Part shown: piece after piece, positions 19,214 through 32,531 of the stretch
Position numbering within the stretch: position 1 is the first letter of the stretch
How the letters are laid out: each line of letters opens with the position of its first letter
Origin: Streptococcus sp. HMSC067H01
GTDB lineage: Bacteria; Bacillota; Bacilli; Lactobacillales; Streptococcaceae
Length of the DNA stretch: 37,316 bases
Direction: 5' to 3'
NCBI RefSeq assembly: GCF_001814775.1
Contig: NZ_KV817781.1
Span: 72,739 to 110,054 of the forward strand
Notes under the pieces: generated by a model
Databases searched by the model: none
Told to the model about the DNA's origin: nothing
What the model saw: the letters and a program-made list of their open reading frames with translations, nothing else
Made by a program: the position numbers and the translations under genes

Positions 19214-20008
19214 TTTGCCTAATTCTTTAGTTCTTTTGTAGGCTTGGTTGACAGCGTCCATAACGGTTCCTCTAAAAGCATGTTCTTCTAGACTTGCTAC
19301 ACCAGCAATGGTCGAACCACCTGGGCTACAAACTTGATCTTTCAAGACTCCAGGATGTTGCTGACTTTCTAGGACCATTTGACCTGCACCAACTACTGTT
19401 TGAGCCGCCATTTTCAGAGCCATTTCTCTTGGCAATCCTGTCTGAACTCCTGCATCCGCCAATGCTTCGATAAAAAGATAGACAAAGGCAGGCCCACAAC
19501 CTGCAAGCCCTGTCGCAGCATCTATTAAACTATCACTTATTTCAACTAACTGGCCAGCCTTGGCTAAAAATTGACAAAAAAGTTCATTGTCTTCTGGATG
19601 ACAATTTGCAGACAAGGCATAGCTAATCACTCCTTGCCCAATAGCAACAGGTGTATTTGGCATGATGCGAATAATTCGGTGCTGACTTGGGATAAGACTT
19701 GCTAGTTTTTCTAAAGTCAATCCAGCTGCCATGGAAATCAAAAGAAGACTCTTTCTATTTTCAAGAATGGTCTGATATTGAGTAAGCAGTTCAGAGAATT
19801 GAGCTGGCTTCACTCCAAGAAAAATCACATCTGCTTCTGCAAAGATTTCGTCATTGCTAGAAGCCAGACCACCGAAGTTGGTAATAAAAGCTTCCACCTT
19901 GGCTTGACTACGATTGGCAAGGAAAATCTGATGACTAGTTTTTGCCTGCAAGACTACCTTAGCTAAACTAGCACCCATATTCCCCAAGCCGATAAATCCA
20001 ATCTTCAT
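19211..20008 (-). CDS. proC: Pyrroline-5-carboxylate reductase
   Basis: Final step of proline synthesis: reduces pyrroline-5-carboxylate to proline with NAD(P)H. 265 residues. Rossmann motif IGFIGLGNMGASL at the N-terminus, RIMPNTPVAIGQG in the middle, and the C-terminal signature VCSPGGSTIAGVASLEEHAF. It starts 3 bases past the proA stop, with AGGGAG made by the last proA codons. Third gene of proBAC. Confidence 0.97.
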   Translation of the reverse strand: MKIGFIGLGNMGASLAKVVLQAKTSHQIFLANRSQAKVEAFITNFGGLASSNDEIFAEADVIFLGVKPAQFSELLTQYQTILENRKSLLLISMAAGLTLEKLASLIPSQHRIIRIMPNTPVAIGQGVISYALSANCHPEDNELFCQFLAKAGQLVEISDSLIDAATGLAGCGPAFVYLFIEALADAGVQTGLPREMALKMAAQTVVGAGQMVLESQQHPGVLKDQVCSPGGSTIAGVASLEEHAFRGTVMDAVNQAYKRTKELGK

Positions 20009-20011
20009 CTC

Positions 20012-21274
20012 TTACTCCCTTATCTGTCCATCACCAGTAACTACATATTTGTAGCTGGTCAATTCCTTCAAGCCCATTGGACCACGCGCATGTAGTTTCT
20101 GAGTAGAAATCCCCATTTCACAACCAAGACCAAATTGGCCACCATCAGTGAAACGAGTCGAAGCATTGACATAAACCGCTGCAGAGTCTACTTGATCTGT
20201 AAAGTAAGTTGCCGCCTCAGCATTTTCAGTCACAACGGCATCCGAATGATGGGTACTGTGGGCCTCAATATGGGCAACCGCTTCTTCTAAACTGCTCACA
20301 ACCTTAACAGCAAGGACATAGTCTAAAAACTCGGTGTCAAAGTCTTGGACCTCAGCTGCTTGACCTGAAACAAACTGGCTTGCTTTGCTATCTAGGCGGA
20401 ATTGAATTGGTTCCAGACCAGCTTCTTTTCGATCTGCAACCAGCACTTGCTCCAAGCGAGGAAGGAAGCTTGCCGCCTTGTCTTCATGAACCAGCAGAAC
20501 CTCCATGGCATTACAGACAGAAGGACGACTGGTTTTGGCATTATTGATGATAGACAGAGCCTTGTCTTCATCGGCATCCTTATCCACATAGACATGGACA
20601 ATACCAGTCCCTGTCTCGATAACTGGCACAATAGCATTCTCAACGACAGCATTGATCAAGCCAGCCCCTCCACGAGGAATAAGAAGATCTAGAAACCCCT
20701 TAGCCTTCATCATAGCATAGCTACTTTCACGGCTAGTATCTTCCACCAGTTGAATGACATCTGGGTGAATAGTAGTTTTCTCCAAGCCCTCCTTCAAGGC
20801 TGTGACAATGGCATGAGCTGTTTGATAGGCATCCTTACCACTACGAAGAACAACCGCATTTCCACTCTTAAGAGCTAAAGTAGCTGCATCAGACGTCACA
20901 TTTGGACGGCTTTCATAGATAATACCGATAACCCCCATGGCTACACGTTTCTTGGTGATGACCAGGCCGTTTTCAAGCTGACTAGTTTCTAAAACTTCAC
21001 CGATTGGATCTGGTAAAGCAACTACTTCACGAATCCCAGTTGCCATAGCTTCTATACGCCCTGCATCCAAATAAAGACGATCCAGCATCACATCTGAGAT
21101 TTTACCCTTTGCCGCTTCCATATCGAGGGCATTTGCCGCTAAAATTTCCTCAGTAGCTGCTAATAAGTGATCAGCCATGGCTAGCAAGGCTTGGTTTTTC
21201 ACCTCTTCACTAGCTGTGTTGATTGATTTTTTAACAGCCTGTACCTGTTCAAATTGTTCTTGTGTACTTACCAT
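20012..21274 (-). CDS. proA: Gamma-glutamyl phosphate reductase
   Basis: Second step of proline synthesis: reduces glutamyl-5-phosphate to glutamate semialdehyde with NADPH. 420 residues, aldehyde dehydrogenase fold. The catalytic cysteine lies in [37 protein letters not shown] and the C-terminal [20 protein letters not shown] (family signature) are intact. AGAGG precedes the ATG, 9 bases past the proB stop. Confidence 0.98.
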   Translation of the reverse strand: MVSTQEQFEQVQAVKKSINTASEEVKNQALLAMADHLLAATEEILAANALDMEAAKGKISDVMLDRLYLDAGRIEAMATGIREVVALPDPIGEVLETSQLENGLVITKKRVAMGVIGIIYESRPNVTSDAATLALKSGNAVVLRSGKDAYQTAHAIVTALKEGLEKTTIHPDVIQLVEDTSRESSYAMMKAKGFLDLLIPRGGAGLINAVVENAIVPVIETGTGIVHVYVDKDADEDKALSIINNAKTSRPSVCNAMEVLLVHEDKAASFLPRLEQVLVADRKEAGLEPIQFRLDSKASQFVSGQAAEVQDFDTEFLDYVLAVKVVSSLEEAVAHIEAHSTHHSDAVVTENAEAATYFTDQVDSAAVYVNASTRFTDGGQFGLGCEMGISTQKLHARGPMGLKELTSYKYVVTGDGQIRE

Positions 21275-21283
21275 AGTTTACCT

Positions 21284-22393
21284 CTAAAATTCTGTAAAGA
21301 GTAGTTGGATTTCAGGAGTAATGGAAATCCAGTCATCACGGTGAATCAAGACACCCTTGGCTTTTTGAGATCGAAGGACATCTTTCAGCCCCGATGCACC
21401 TAGTTGTACTCTACCTTTTCCGAGTGATTTTCCACTTTCCTTATCAAAAACCGTAACAATATCGCCATAAGAAAAGTTGCTCTCAACATCTACAATACCT
21501 GATAAAAGTAGACTTTTACCATGTTGGGAGAGAGCTTCTGCAGCCCCTTTATCAACCCAAATAGCCCCCTGACTTTTGGCATAAAAAGCTAGCCATTGTT
21601 TCTGGGTACGGAGCCCCTTCTCCTGTGCAACAAAGAAAGAACCATCAAGAGTTTCTTCAGCTGCTTCAATTAAAGCATCAGGTTTCAAGGATGAACAGAT
21701 ATAAACCGGCACTCCTGACTCTGTTGCAATGGTCGCTGCCTTTATCTTAGTCAGCATACCACCAGTTCCGTTTGAAGATCCTGCTCCACCTGCCATATCG
21801 ATAATTTCACGATTGATATTCTCAATTCTCTCCAGACGTTTAGCCCTTGGATCCGAGTTAGGATTTCCAGTATAAAGACCGTCTACATCCGTTAAGAGGA
21901 CTAAAAGATCTGCCTGCACCATTGCTGCAACCTGGGCACTGAGTGTATCATTATCTCCGACCTTAAGTTCGTCAATGACGACACTGTCATTTTCATTGAT
22001 AATAGGAATTGCACCACGATTAAGAAGGACTGACAAAGCTTGATGGGCATTTTTATAACGTCGCTTATCGACAAAATCATCCTGAGTTAACAAGATTTGC
22101 GCTGAAACAATCTGTCTTAAGAGCAAATTGGTTGTGTATTCTTCTAAGAGTAAACCTTGACCAACCGCAGCCGAAGCTTGTTTATCCGCAATCTTGGTTG
22201 GTCGTTTTTTAAATCCTAAGGCTCCGAAACCTGCTGCAACAGCCCCAGAAGACACCAAAATCAGCTCATGACCAGCTTCATGTAGCATTGCAAGCTGCTG
22301 TGTAATTGCTTTTACTTTACTGCGAGATAAACTTCCATCTTTATGAGTCAAAGATGAAGTCCCTACTTTAAATACGATACGCTTGTACTTCAT
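21284..22393 (-). CDS. proB: Glutamate 5-kinase
   Basis: First, feedback-controlled step of proline synthesis: phosphorylates glutamate. 369 residues: amino-acid kinase domain (~1-255; [42 protein letters not shown]) and a C-terminal PUA domain (~275-355; [19 protein letters not shown]). I start at ATG 22393, preceded by GGAG six bases away. A TTG at 22405 lies upstream of or inside that site. First gene of proBAC. Confidence 0.97.
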   Translation of the reverse strand: MKYKRIVFKVGTSSLTHKDGSLSRSKVKAITQQLAMLHEAGHELILVSSGAVAAGFGALGFKKRPTKIADKQASAAVGQGLLLEEYTTNLLLRQIVSAQILLTQDDFVDKRRYKNAHQALSVLLNRGAIPIINENDSVVIDELKVGDNDTLSAQVAAMVQADLLVLLTDVDGLYTGNPNSDPRAKRLERIENINREIIDMAGGAGSSNGTGGMLTKIKAATIATESGVPVYICSSLKPDALIEAAEETLDGSFFVAQEKGLRTQKQWLAFYAKSQGAIWVDKGAAEALSQHGKSLLLSGIVDVESNFSYGDIVTVFDKESGKSLGKGRVQLGASGLKDVLRSQKAKGVLIHRDDWISITPEIQLLFTEF

Positions 22394-22420
22394 ATTTTTC
22401 TCCAAATTTAATATTTAACC

Positions 22421-22449
22421 ATTTTACCATGATTTTATGAAATTGTAAA
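22421..22449 (-). promoter_or_regulatory. Promoter of proBAC
   Basis: -35 TTTACA (22444-22449), 17-base spacer, -10 TAAAAT (22421-22426) preceded by ATGG (extended -10). It follows the tuf terminator directly. Confidence 0.75.
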
Positions 22450-22474
22450 AAAGGAACTCTCTCACTCTGACCGC

Positions 22475-22507
22475 AAAAAAAGAACCTTGCAAAGCAAGAT
22501 TCTTTTA
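22475..22507 (-). terminator. Terminator of tuf
   Basis: Minus-strand AGAATCTTGC-TTT-GCAAGGTTCT (one T-G pair) and T7 tail, about 45 bases past the tuf stop. Confidence 0.9.
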
Positions 22508-22549
22508 GTGTCTGACTTAAATAATTGTTCTTCTGGGAACTAAATCGAA

Positions 22550-23746
<1,197 letters not shown>

Positions 23747-23817
23747 TTGAGTAAAAGCCTCCAATAAAATATATTTTATAGATAGACAGTAGGCAATACA
23801 GTCTAACTTTCCTTACT

Positions 23818-23845
23818 ATTTTATCAAATTTCAGCTAAATTGCAA
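23818..23845 (-). promoter_or_regulatory. Promoter of tuf
   Basis: -35 TTGCAA (23840-23845), 16-base spacer, -10 TAAAAT (23818-23823) with TGA extension. The predicted leader is about 65 bases. Confidence 0.75.
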
Positions 23846-23936
23846 GTGTTTTACAAAGTTTTTGTGAATTATTCTTATTCTTGTCCTAGTTCCTCTATCA
23901 ATTTGTTTAAAATATCGATAAATAGGCTTATTTTAG

Positions 23937-23967
23937 AAAAAAGAACCAGAGCGGATCTAGTTCTTTT
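23937..23967 (-). terminator. Terminator of the AI-2E-family gene
   Basis: Minus-strand AAAAGAACTAGA-TCCGC-TCTGGTTCTTTT hairpin (one T-G pair) and T-run, touching the stop codon at 23966. Confidence 0.85.
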
Positions 23968-25072
23968 ATTCTGATAAGTGTTTTTCTTCTTTTGCTTCCT
24001 TGTGATTTTCATACAATCGAGCTAAGAATTTGGAAATCTCTTTTAAAATTGAGTAGGTTGGAACAGCAACAATCATACCCACCACACCGTAAATATTACT
24101 TGATAACAAGAGCAAGACTAAAATAGTAATTGGATGGACCTTCATGACACCACCTACAATACGTGGATACAAGATATTTCCATCAACTTGCTGGATAATC
24201 AACATATAAATGACAGCGATAATCATTTTGTGAGGATCTGTAAAAAGGTTAGAGATAATCATTGGGATCAAACCGATACTTGGTCCAACATAGGGGATCA
24301 AATTTGCCAAACCAGAGAAAATAGCAAACACCAAGGCATACTTCAATCCGATTACACTATAGCCAATAAAAGCCAAACATCCAATAATGACTGCATCGAT
24401 TGATACACCGCTAATATAACGAGCAATAGTGGTATTCAAATTTGTTAATAAACCAGATATATGCAGTTTATCTCGTTTTAGGACAGTCCTCTCAAGCATT
24501 GGTAAAAACTTATGTCCGTCTAGCAAGAAGTAAATCAAGAAAACTGGTGTCATGATGATGATCAAGACTGTGCTTACGAGTGCAGATAAAATACTTCCAA
24601 CACTATTTGTCACGCTATTTAAGATGTTTTGTAAAATATCAACATAAGAGAGATTTAGTTGTTGAACGGTTTGTTGAACATCTATATTTTGAAAGGCTGG
24701 ATGTTTTGATAATTCTAAGACTAGATCTTGGAGACGACTATAAATATCTTGACTAGAGTTAATCAAGCTACTCAACTGATTGATTAAAATAGGTAAAAGA
24801 TAGACAACGCCTATCACAATAGTTCCAATTAAGGCGCAAAGGGTTAACAAAATCCCAATTATTCGATTAATCTTGCACTTCTTCTCAAGAAAAATAACAA
24901 TTGGATTGGTAATGTAATACAAAAAGCCTCCTAACAAAAAAGGAATCATAATTGTATTTAGCACACTTACGAAGGGTGTAATAATGGCACCCATTTCTCT
25001 CCATAGATAGAAAATTAAGGTTATTAATAGGATTTCAGTTGTCCAGAAGAACAATTTATTTCTCCGAAACAT
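23966..25072 (-). CDS. AI-2E-family membrane transporter (PerM-like)
   Basis: 368-residue integral membrane protein of the PerM/AI-2E family. About seven to eight hydrophobic segments, a cytoplasm-facing soluble stretch (~95-150, LSSLINSSQDIYSRLQDL) and the conserved C-terminal region SGLANLIPYVGPSIGLIP with DGNILYPRIVGG. Despite the name, many members do not export autoinducer-2. Some act as sodium/proton antiporters, so the substrate is open. AGAGGAGGTG precedes the ATG. Divergent from dacA across 105 bases. Confidence 0.88.
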   Translation of the reverse strand: MFRRNKLFFWTTEILLITLIFYLWREMGAIITPFVSVLNTIMIPFLLGGFLYYITNPIVIFLEKKCKINRIIGILLTLCALIGTIVIGVVYLLPILINQLSSLINSSQDIYSRLQDLVLELSKHPAFQNIDVQQTVQQLNLSYVDILQNILNSVTNSVGSILSALVSTVLIIIMTPVFLIYFLLDGHKFLPMLERTVLKRDKLHISGLLTNLNTTIARYISGVSIDAVIIGCLAFIGYSVIGLKYALVFAIFSGLANLIPYVGPSIGLIPMIISNLFTDPHKMIIAVIYMLIIQQVDGNILYPRIVGGVMKVHPITILVLLLLSSNIYGVVGMIVAVPTYSILKEISKFLARLYENHKEAKEEKHLSE

Positions 25073-25093
25073 AAGTCACCTCCTCTTTTTCCT

Positions 25094-25099
25094 ATTTTA
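25094..25099 (-). promoter_or_regulatory. Extended -10 promoter of the AI-2E-family gene
   Basis: TATGGTAAAAT on the minus strand, about 20 bases before the ATG. The -35 is weak. The same TATGGTAAAAT block occurs in the permease promoter, and CATGGTAAAAT in the proB promoter. Confidence 0.55.
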
Positions 25100-25162
25100 C
25101 CATATTTCAAAAAAGATTGATAACCTTCATCAAAAAATCAAGAATATTTTTTGTCTTTGTGA

Positions 25163-25168
25163 TAGAAT
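25163..25168 (+). promoter_or_regulatory. Extended -10 promoter close to dacA start
   Basis: GTGATAGAAT: -10 TAGAAT with TGA extension only 9 bases upstream of the dacA ATG, and no Shine-Dalgarno between. An alternative with -35 TTGATA (25117-25122) and -10 AAGAAT 17 bases later would give a leader of about 25 bases, still without a ribosome site. Confidence 0.5.
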
Positions 25169-25177
25169 AAAGTTACT

Positions 25178-26419
25178 ATGAAGAAATTATTTTTAACCTT
25201 AATCACAATATTTTTATTCGGTTCTGCTACCACTGTTTCTGCTCAGGATTTTGATGTAGCTGCAAAACACGCTATTGCCGTAGAAGTTAACAGCGGAAAG
25301 ATTTTATATGAAAAAGAAGCAACTCAACCTGTTGAAATTGCTTCTATCAGTAAAATCCTCACTGTTTATCTAGTTTATGAAGCTTTAGAACAAGGAAAAA
25401 TCTCACTCTCTACTCCTGTTGAAATCTCAGATTATCCTTACCAGCTCACTACCAATTCTGAAGCAAGTAACGTTCCTATGGAAGCTCGTAACTACACAGT
25501 TGAGGAATTGCTAGAAGCTACTCTGGTATCCAGTGCTAACAGTGCAGCCATTGCCCTAGCTGAAAAAATTGCTGGCTCTGAAAAAGACTTCGTTGATATG
25601 ATGAAGGCCAAACTATTGGAATGGGGTATCCAAGACGCTACTCTCGTTAATACAACTGGTCTTAACAATGAAACTCTCGGCGCTAATATCTATCCTGGTT
25701 CAAAGAAAGATGATGAAAATAAATTGAGCGCTTATGATGTAGCTATTGTTGCTCGTAATCTGATTCTCAAGTATCCTCAGGTCTTAGAAATCACTAAGAA
25801 ACCTTCTTCGACTTTCGCTGGTATGACCATTAATTCTACTAACTATATGCTGGAGGGAATGCCTGCCTATCGTGGTGGTGTTGATGGACTTAAAACTGGT
25901 ACGACAGATAAGGCTGGAGCATCCTTTGTAGGTACTACAGTCGAAAAAGGAATGCGTATCATTACTGTTGTTTTAAATGCTGACAACCAAGATACCAATC
26001 CATATGCACGCTTTACAGCTACTTCTTCTCTCTTAGATTATATTTCCTCTACCTTTGCTCTCCAGACCATCGTCAAGCAGGGTGAAAGTTATGAGGATAG
26101 TAAAAGTCCTGTTTTAGATGGAAAAGATGACACAGTCACAGCGGTCGCAAAAGAAGATATCAAAATTGTTCAACGCTTGGGCAGTCGAGCTCAATCAACT
26201 ATCACCTATACTGCTGATACTACTGAACATACTGCACCACTTGAAGCAGGAACAGTCGTTGGCCATCTCAGTTATGAAGATAAAGATCTAGTCGGGCAAG
26301 GTTATATCACTACTGACAAACCTAACTTTGAAATGGTTGCAGAAAAAAATGTTGACAAAGCCTTCTTCTTAAAAGTTTGGTGGAATCGATTTGTTCGATT
26401 CGTAAACGAAAAGTTATAA
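25178..26419 (+). CDS. dacA: D-alanyl-D-alanine carboxypeptidase (PBP3)
   Basis: Low-molecular-weight penicillin-binding protein that trims the terminal D-Ala from peptidoglycan pentapeptides at the cell surface. 413 residues: signal peptide (1-22, cleavage near VSA-QDF), transpeptidase domain with SISK at 56-59, SAN at 119-121 and KTG at 239-241, a beta-sandwich domain (~290-385), and a C-terminal amphipathic helix (FFLKVWWNRFVRFVNEKL) that holds it to the membrane. Motif positions match pneumococcal PBP3 as I remember it. There is no Shine-Dalgarno before the ATG. A bidirectional terminator follows. Confidence 0.97.
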   Translation: MKKLFLTLITIFLFGSATTVSAQDFDVAAKHAIAVEVNSGKILYEKEATQPVEIASISKILTVYLVYEALEQGKISLSTPVEISDYPYQLTTNSEASNVPMEARNYTVEELLEATLVSSANSAAIALAEKIAGSEKDFVDMMKAKLLEWGIQDATLVNTTGLNNETLGANIYPGSKKDDENKLSAYDVAIVARNLILKYPQVLEITKKPSSTFAGMTINSTNYMLEGMPAYRGGVDGLKTGTTDKAGASFVGTTVEKGMRIITVVLNADNQDTNPYARFTATSSLLDYISSTFALQTIVKQGESYEDSKSPVLDGKDDTVTAVAKEDIKIVQRLGSRAQSTITYTADTTEHTAPLEAGTVVGHLSYEDKDLVGQGYITTDKPNFEMVAEKNVDKAFFLKVWWNRFVRFVNEKL

Positions 26420-26446
26420 AAAAATCGCGAAATTCGCGATTTTTTC
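26418..26446. terminator. Bidirectional terminator between dacA and the permease
   Basis: AAAAAATCGCGAA-A-TTCGCGATTTTTT, nearly perfect inverted repeat with A- and T-runs on both sides. It serves the convergent dacA and permease genes. Confidence 0.92.
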
Positions 26447-26447
26447 T

Positions 26448-27845
26448 TTATTCATTTTCAGCTACAGTCGAATGTTTATAGCCATAAGTAAAGTAGATAA
26501 TAATTCCTATTAACAAGGCAATTCCAAACGCCATCCATGTTTCAAGAGTATACTGAAGCATGAATGAGAGACAGATCAGAATAGATAAGATTGGTAAAAA
26601 AGGAACCAGGGGAGTTTTGAACTCGCCCTCTTTTGGCATCCCCTTGTCTTTTCTCAGTTTGATAATACCGTAGGCTAGGAGAATAAGATAGGCTAAGGTG
26701 CAGATATTAAGAAAGGCTGCAATACTTGCTAGTGGGAAGATTCCCGCTGCAATGGCTGAAACAAGACCAGTTAAGATGGTTGCATTCTTTGGAACGCGAC
26801 TAGTCTTGGTCACTTCTTTAAAACTTTGAGGCAAGAGTCCATCACGGGCTAAACTATAGATCATTCGTGACAAGGCGTAGGTCATTGAAATACATACCGT
26901 AATCAAGGTAAAAATCGCAACAAGTGAAACATAGTTAGCTGCCCAACCAATACCGATACTTCTCAAAGCGAAAGCCACTGCATCATCTACATTGAGCTTG
27001 CTATAATGAACAATCCCTGTCAATACTAGAGTGACTAGTGCATAAAGTATAGTAACGATAGTTAAGGATAAAACAATTCCACGCGGTACATTCTTCTGGG
27101 GGCTTTGAATTTCATCAACTGCCATTGAGATGGATTCAAACCCTAAAAATCCAAAGAACATGAGTGAAGCACCTGCCATAATCCCAGTGCTTCCACCATA
27201 AATCTGACCAAAGCCAAATGGTGCAAAGTCTGCCCAATTTTCAGGTTTAATGTACCAGATTCCAACTAGGATGAATAGGGCAAGAGCAGAGAATTTTAAA
27301 ACTACTAAAATGGAATTAAATCGAAGCGCAGCCTTCGAATTCAATAAGACCAGTCCCGTAACGAGGACGAGAACTAGAATTGGCAGGAGGTCAAGATAGG
27401 TCCCTTGCTCTGGATTAAAGGTCCCATTTAAGGCTTGAGGCATAGAAATACCATAATGGCTAAGCAAACCTTTAAAATAGGCCGCCCAACCCGAAGCTAC
27501 ACCAGAAACAGCTGTCATAAATTCCATAATAGTCAGCCAACCAGCAATCCAGGCTGGAAATTCACCTAAAATTGCATATAGATAACTATAAGCACCCCCA
27601 GTTGCTGGAACACGAGAGGCAAATTCTGCGAAAAAGAGAGCAGATAAGGACACACAGATCGCAGAAATTACGATAGATACCACAAGAGCAGGTCCTGCTA
27701 ATGTTGCTGCAGCTGTTCCTGTAATGGTAAAAATACCAGTTCCCACCATAGCACCAATTCCTAAAAGAATTAAATCCCATAATTTCAAATGGCGGTGCAT
27801 TTCCGTTTTACCTAGACTAACGTCTTTGGTTCTAAAAATATTCAT
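26448..27845 (-). CDS. APC-superfamily amino-acid permease
   Basis: 465-residue transporter with about 12 membrane helices, of the cationic-amino-acid-type branch (YfnA/CAT-like). Visible family features: LILLGIGAMVGTGIFTITG in helix 1, EFASRVPATGGAYSYLY, and FFGFLGFESISMAVDEIQSPQKN in the middle. Substrate (likely a cationic or branched amino acid) cannot be decided from sequence. It has its own promoter just past the end of the 176-bp repeat and converges with dacA. Confidence 0.9.
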   Translation of the reverse strand: MNIFRTKDVSLGKTEMHRHLKLWDLILLGIGAMVGTGIFTITGTAAATLAGPALVVSIVISAICVSLSALFFAEFASRVPATGGAYSYLYAILGEFPAWIAGWLTIMEFMTAVSGVASGWAAYFKGLLSHYGISMPQALNGTFNPEQGTYLDLLPILVLVLVTGLVLLNSKAALRFNSILVVLKFSALALFILVGIWYIKPENWADFAPFGFGQIYGGSTGIMAGASLMFFGFLGFESISMAVDEIQSPQKNVPRGIVLSLTIVTILYALVTLVLTGIVHYSKLNVDDAVAFALRSIGIGWAANYVSLVAIFTLITVCISMTYALSRMIYSLARDGLLPQSFKEVTKTSRVPKNATILTGLVSAIAAGIFPLASIAAFLNICTLAYLILLAYGIIKLRKDKGMPKEGEFKTPLVPFLPILSILICLSFMLQYTLETWMAFGIALLIGIIIYFTYGYKHSTVAENE

Positions 27846-27875
27846 ATTTCATCCCCCACTTTATGTGATTGTATT

Positions 27876-27904
27876 ATTTTACCATACAAAAGACTTTTTG
27901 TGAA
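27876..27904 (-). promoter_or_regulatory. Promoter of the permease
   Basis: -35 TTCACA (27899-27904), 17-base spacer, -10 TAAAAT (27876-27881) in TATGGTAAAAT. It starts 22 bases beyond the T-run that ends the repeat behind sufB. Confidence 0.75.
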
Positions 27905-27925
27905 TATTTATAAGTATCTTTCGTC

Positions 27926-27981
27926 AAAAAAACTGAGAGTGGGACAGAAATCGGTAATTCGTTAGAATTCGATTTCGTCGT
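27926..27981 (-). terminator. Terminator-like end of repeat copy 2 (behind sufB)
   Basis: On the minus strand the long imperfect hairpin bounded by GTGGGAC and GTCCCAC, with GAAATCG/CGATTTC and AATTC/GAATT inside, is followed by TCTCAG and T7 (A run at 27926-27932). It is the most plausible terminator of the suf operon. Confidence 0.65.
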
Positions 27982-28110
27982 CCCACCTCCGCACAGTTGA
28001 GTAGGGCTGTAAAAGCTGATGAAATCAGCGTAGTAGAGACCACTCAACCACTGCGTCTTGCTCGACAATCCAAAGACAATTGAGAGGCTAGGACTTTTGT
28101 CCCAGCCTCT
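27935..28110 (-). repeat. 176-bp multi-hairpin dispersed repeat, copy 2
   Basis: Reverse complement of copy 1 (10963-11138), with three differences in 176. It begins 17 bases past the sufB stop with the AGAGGCTGGGAC hairpin and runs toward the permease promoter. As in copy 1, the same end faces the 3' end of the upstream gene. A small frame inside it would encode TQWLSGLYYADFISF-type peptides in both copies, with no ribosome site. I treat it as a by-product of the repeat. Confidence 0.9.
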
Positions 28111-28127
28111 GTTTTTGTTCATAAAGA

Positions 28128-29540
28128 TTATCCGACAGACCCTTCCATCTCGTAGCTGATCAAGCGGTTAAGCTCAACTGCATATTCCATCGGAAGTTCT
28201 TTGGTGAAGGGCTCTACAAATCCCATGACGATCATCTCAGTTGCTTCAGTCTCTGACAAGCCACGGCTCATGAGGTAATAGAGTTGTTCTTCTGAAATCT
28301 TAGACACCTTGGCTTCGTGCTCAAGCGCAACTTGCGAGTTGTGAATTTCATTAAATGGAATAGTGTCAGATGCAGACAAGTCATCCATGATAATGGTATC
28401 ACACTCGATGTGAGAAACAGATTTCTTAGAGTTCTTATTAAAAGTCACTTGTCCACGGTAGTCTACCTTACCTCCACCTTTGGCAATAGACTTAGACACG
28501 ATAGATGAACTAGTATGTGGAGCATTGTGGATCATCTTGGCACCAGTATCTTGGTGTTGCCCTGCATTGGCAAAGGCAATCGAAAGCATAGTCCCACGCG
28601 CTCCTTCTCCATCTAAGTAAACAGATGGATATTTCATAGTCGTTTTTGCACCCAAGTTTCCATCAATCCACTCAACAGTCGCATCTTTCAAAGCTTTAGC
28701 ACGTTTGGTTACCAAGTTATAAACGTTGTCAGACCAGTTTTGAATAGTCGTATAACGCATATAAGCTCCGTCCAAAGCAAATATTTCTACAATAGCAGCA
28801 TGCAAGCTGTTGCTAGAATAAGTTGGCGCTGTACATCCTTCTACGTAGTGGACACTTGCTCCCTCATCAACGATGATTAAGGTACGTTCAAACTGACCTG
28901 TATTTTCGTTATTGATACGGAAATAGGTTTGAAGTGGAATATCTACCTTGACACCTTTTGGCACGTAGATAAAGGTTCCACCTGACCATACTGCTGAGTT
29001 GAGGGCTGCTAACTTGTTATCTGTCGGCGGTACCAACTTAGCAAAATATTGCTTAAACAAGTCTGGGTATTCCTTGAGGGCAGAATCTGTATCTGTAAAG
29101 ATAATTCCTAACTTCTCAAATTCTTCCTTCATGTTATGGTAAACTACTTCTGACTCATACTGGGCAGAAGCTCCAGCTAGATAGGCACGCTCAGCTTCAG
29201 GAATCCCGATCCGTTCAAAGGTTTCTTTGATTTTTTCAGGAACGTCATCCCAAGAACGGGCTGGTTTATCAGATGGTTTTTGGTAGTAAATCAAGTCATC
29301 AAAGTCAATCTCTGACAAGTCTGCTCCCCAAGTTTGCATGGGCATTTTTTTGAAGGTTTCATAAGATTTCAAGCGGAATTCCAACATCCACTCAGGTTCT
29401 CCCTTAGCAGCTGATAATTCACGAATAACACCTTCGTTGAGTCCTTTTCCTGTCGATAGGACAGGCTCTACATCGTCATGGAAACCAAATTTATATTCAC
29501 CAAGATCAATTGGTTTTGGTTCTACTCTTTCTTCAGCCAT
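28128..29540 (-). CDS. sufB: Fe-S cluster assembly protein SufB
   Basis: Scaffold subunit of the SufBCD complex on which iron-sulfur clusters are built. 470 residues, beta-helix core. Conserved [31 protein letters not shown] (cysteine in the family position) and [24 protein letters not shown] are present. Start at 29540 ([14 protein letters not shown]) with AAAGGAT upstream. The longer frame to 29618 runs into sufU flanking sequence and lacks a site. Last gene of the sufCDSUB operon, followed by the 176-bp repeat. Confidence 0.97.
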   Translation of the reverse strand: MAEERVEPKPIDLGEYKFGFHDDVEPVLSTGKGLNEGVIRELSAAKGEPEWMLEFRLKSYETFKKMPMQTWGADLSEIDFDDLIYYQKPSDKPARSWDDVPEKIKETFERIGIPEAERAYLAGASAQYESEVVYHNMKEEFEKLGIIFTDTDSALKEYPDLFKQYFAKLVPPTDNKLAALNSAVWSGGTFIYVPKGVKVDIPLQTYFRINNENTGQFERTLIIVDEGASVHYVEGCTAPTYSSNSLHAAIVEIFALDGAYMRYTTIQNWSDNVYNLVTKRAKALKDATVEWIDGNLGAKTTMKYPSVYLDGEGARGTMLSIAFANAGQHQDTGAKMIHNAPHTSSSIVSKSIAKGGGKVDYRGQVTFNKNSKKSVSHIECDTIIMDDLSASDTIPFNEIHNSQVALEHEAKVSKISEEQLYYLMSRGLSETEATEMIVMGFVEPFTKELPMEYAVELNRLISYEMEGSVG

Positions 29541-29577
29541 AATATCCTTTCTTTCATTATATATATTTCTATGTTTC

Positions 29578-32504
<2,927 letters not shown>

Positions 32505-32531
32505 TTACTTCTCCTAAAAGATACGAGGGAA

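Noticed and set aside
23747..23764. Longer EF-Tu with an MEAFTQ extension
   Set aside because: It would start at a TTG that overlaps the GGAGG site serving the normal ATG at 23746.
27874..28122. Minus-strand frame of 82 codons behind sufB
   Set aside because: Lies almost wholly inside repeat copy 2 and runs over the permease promoter; no ribosome site.
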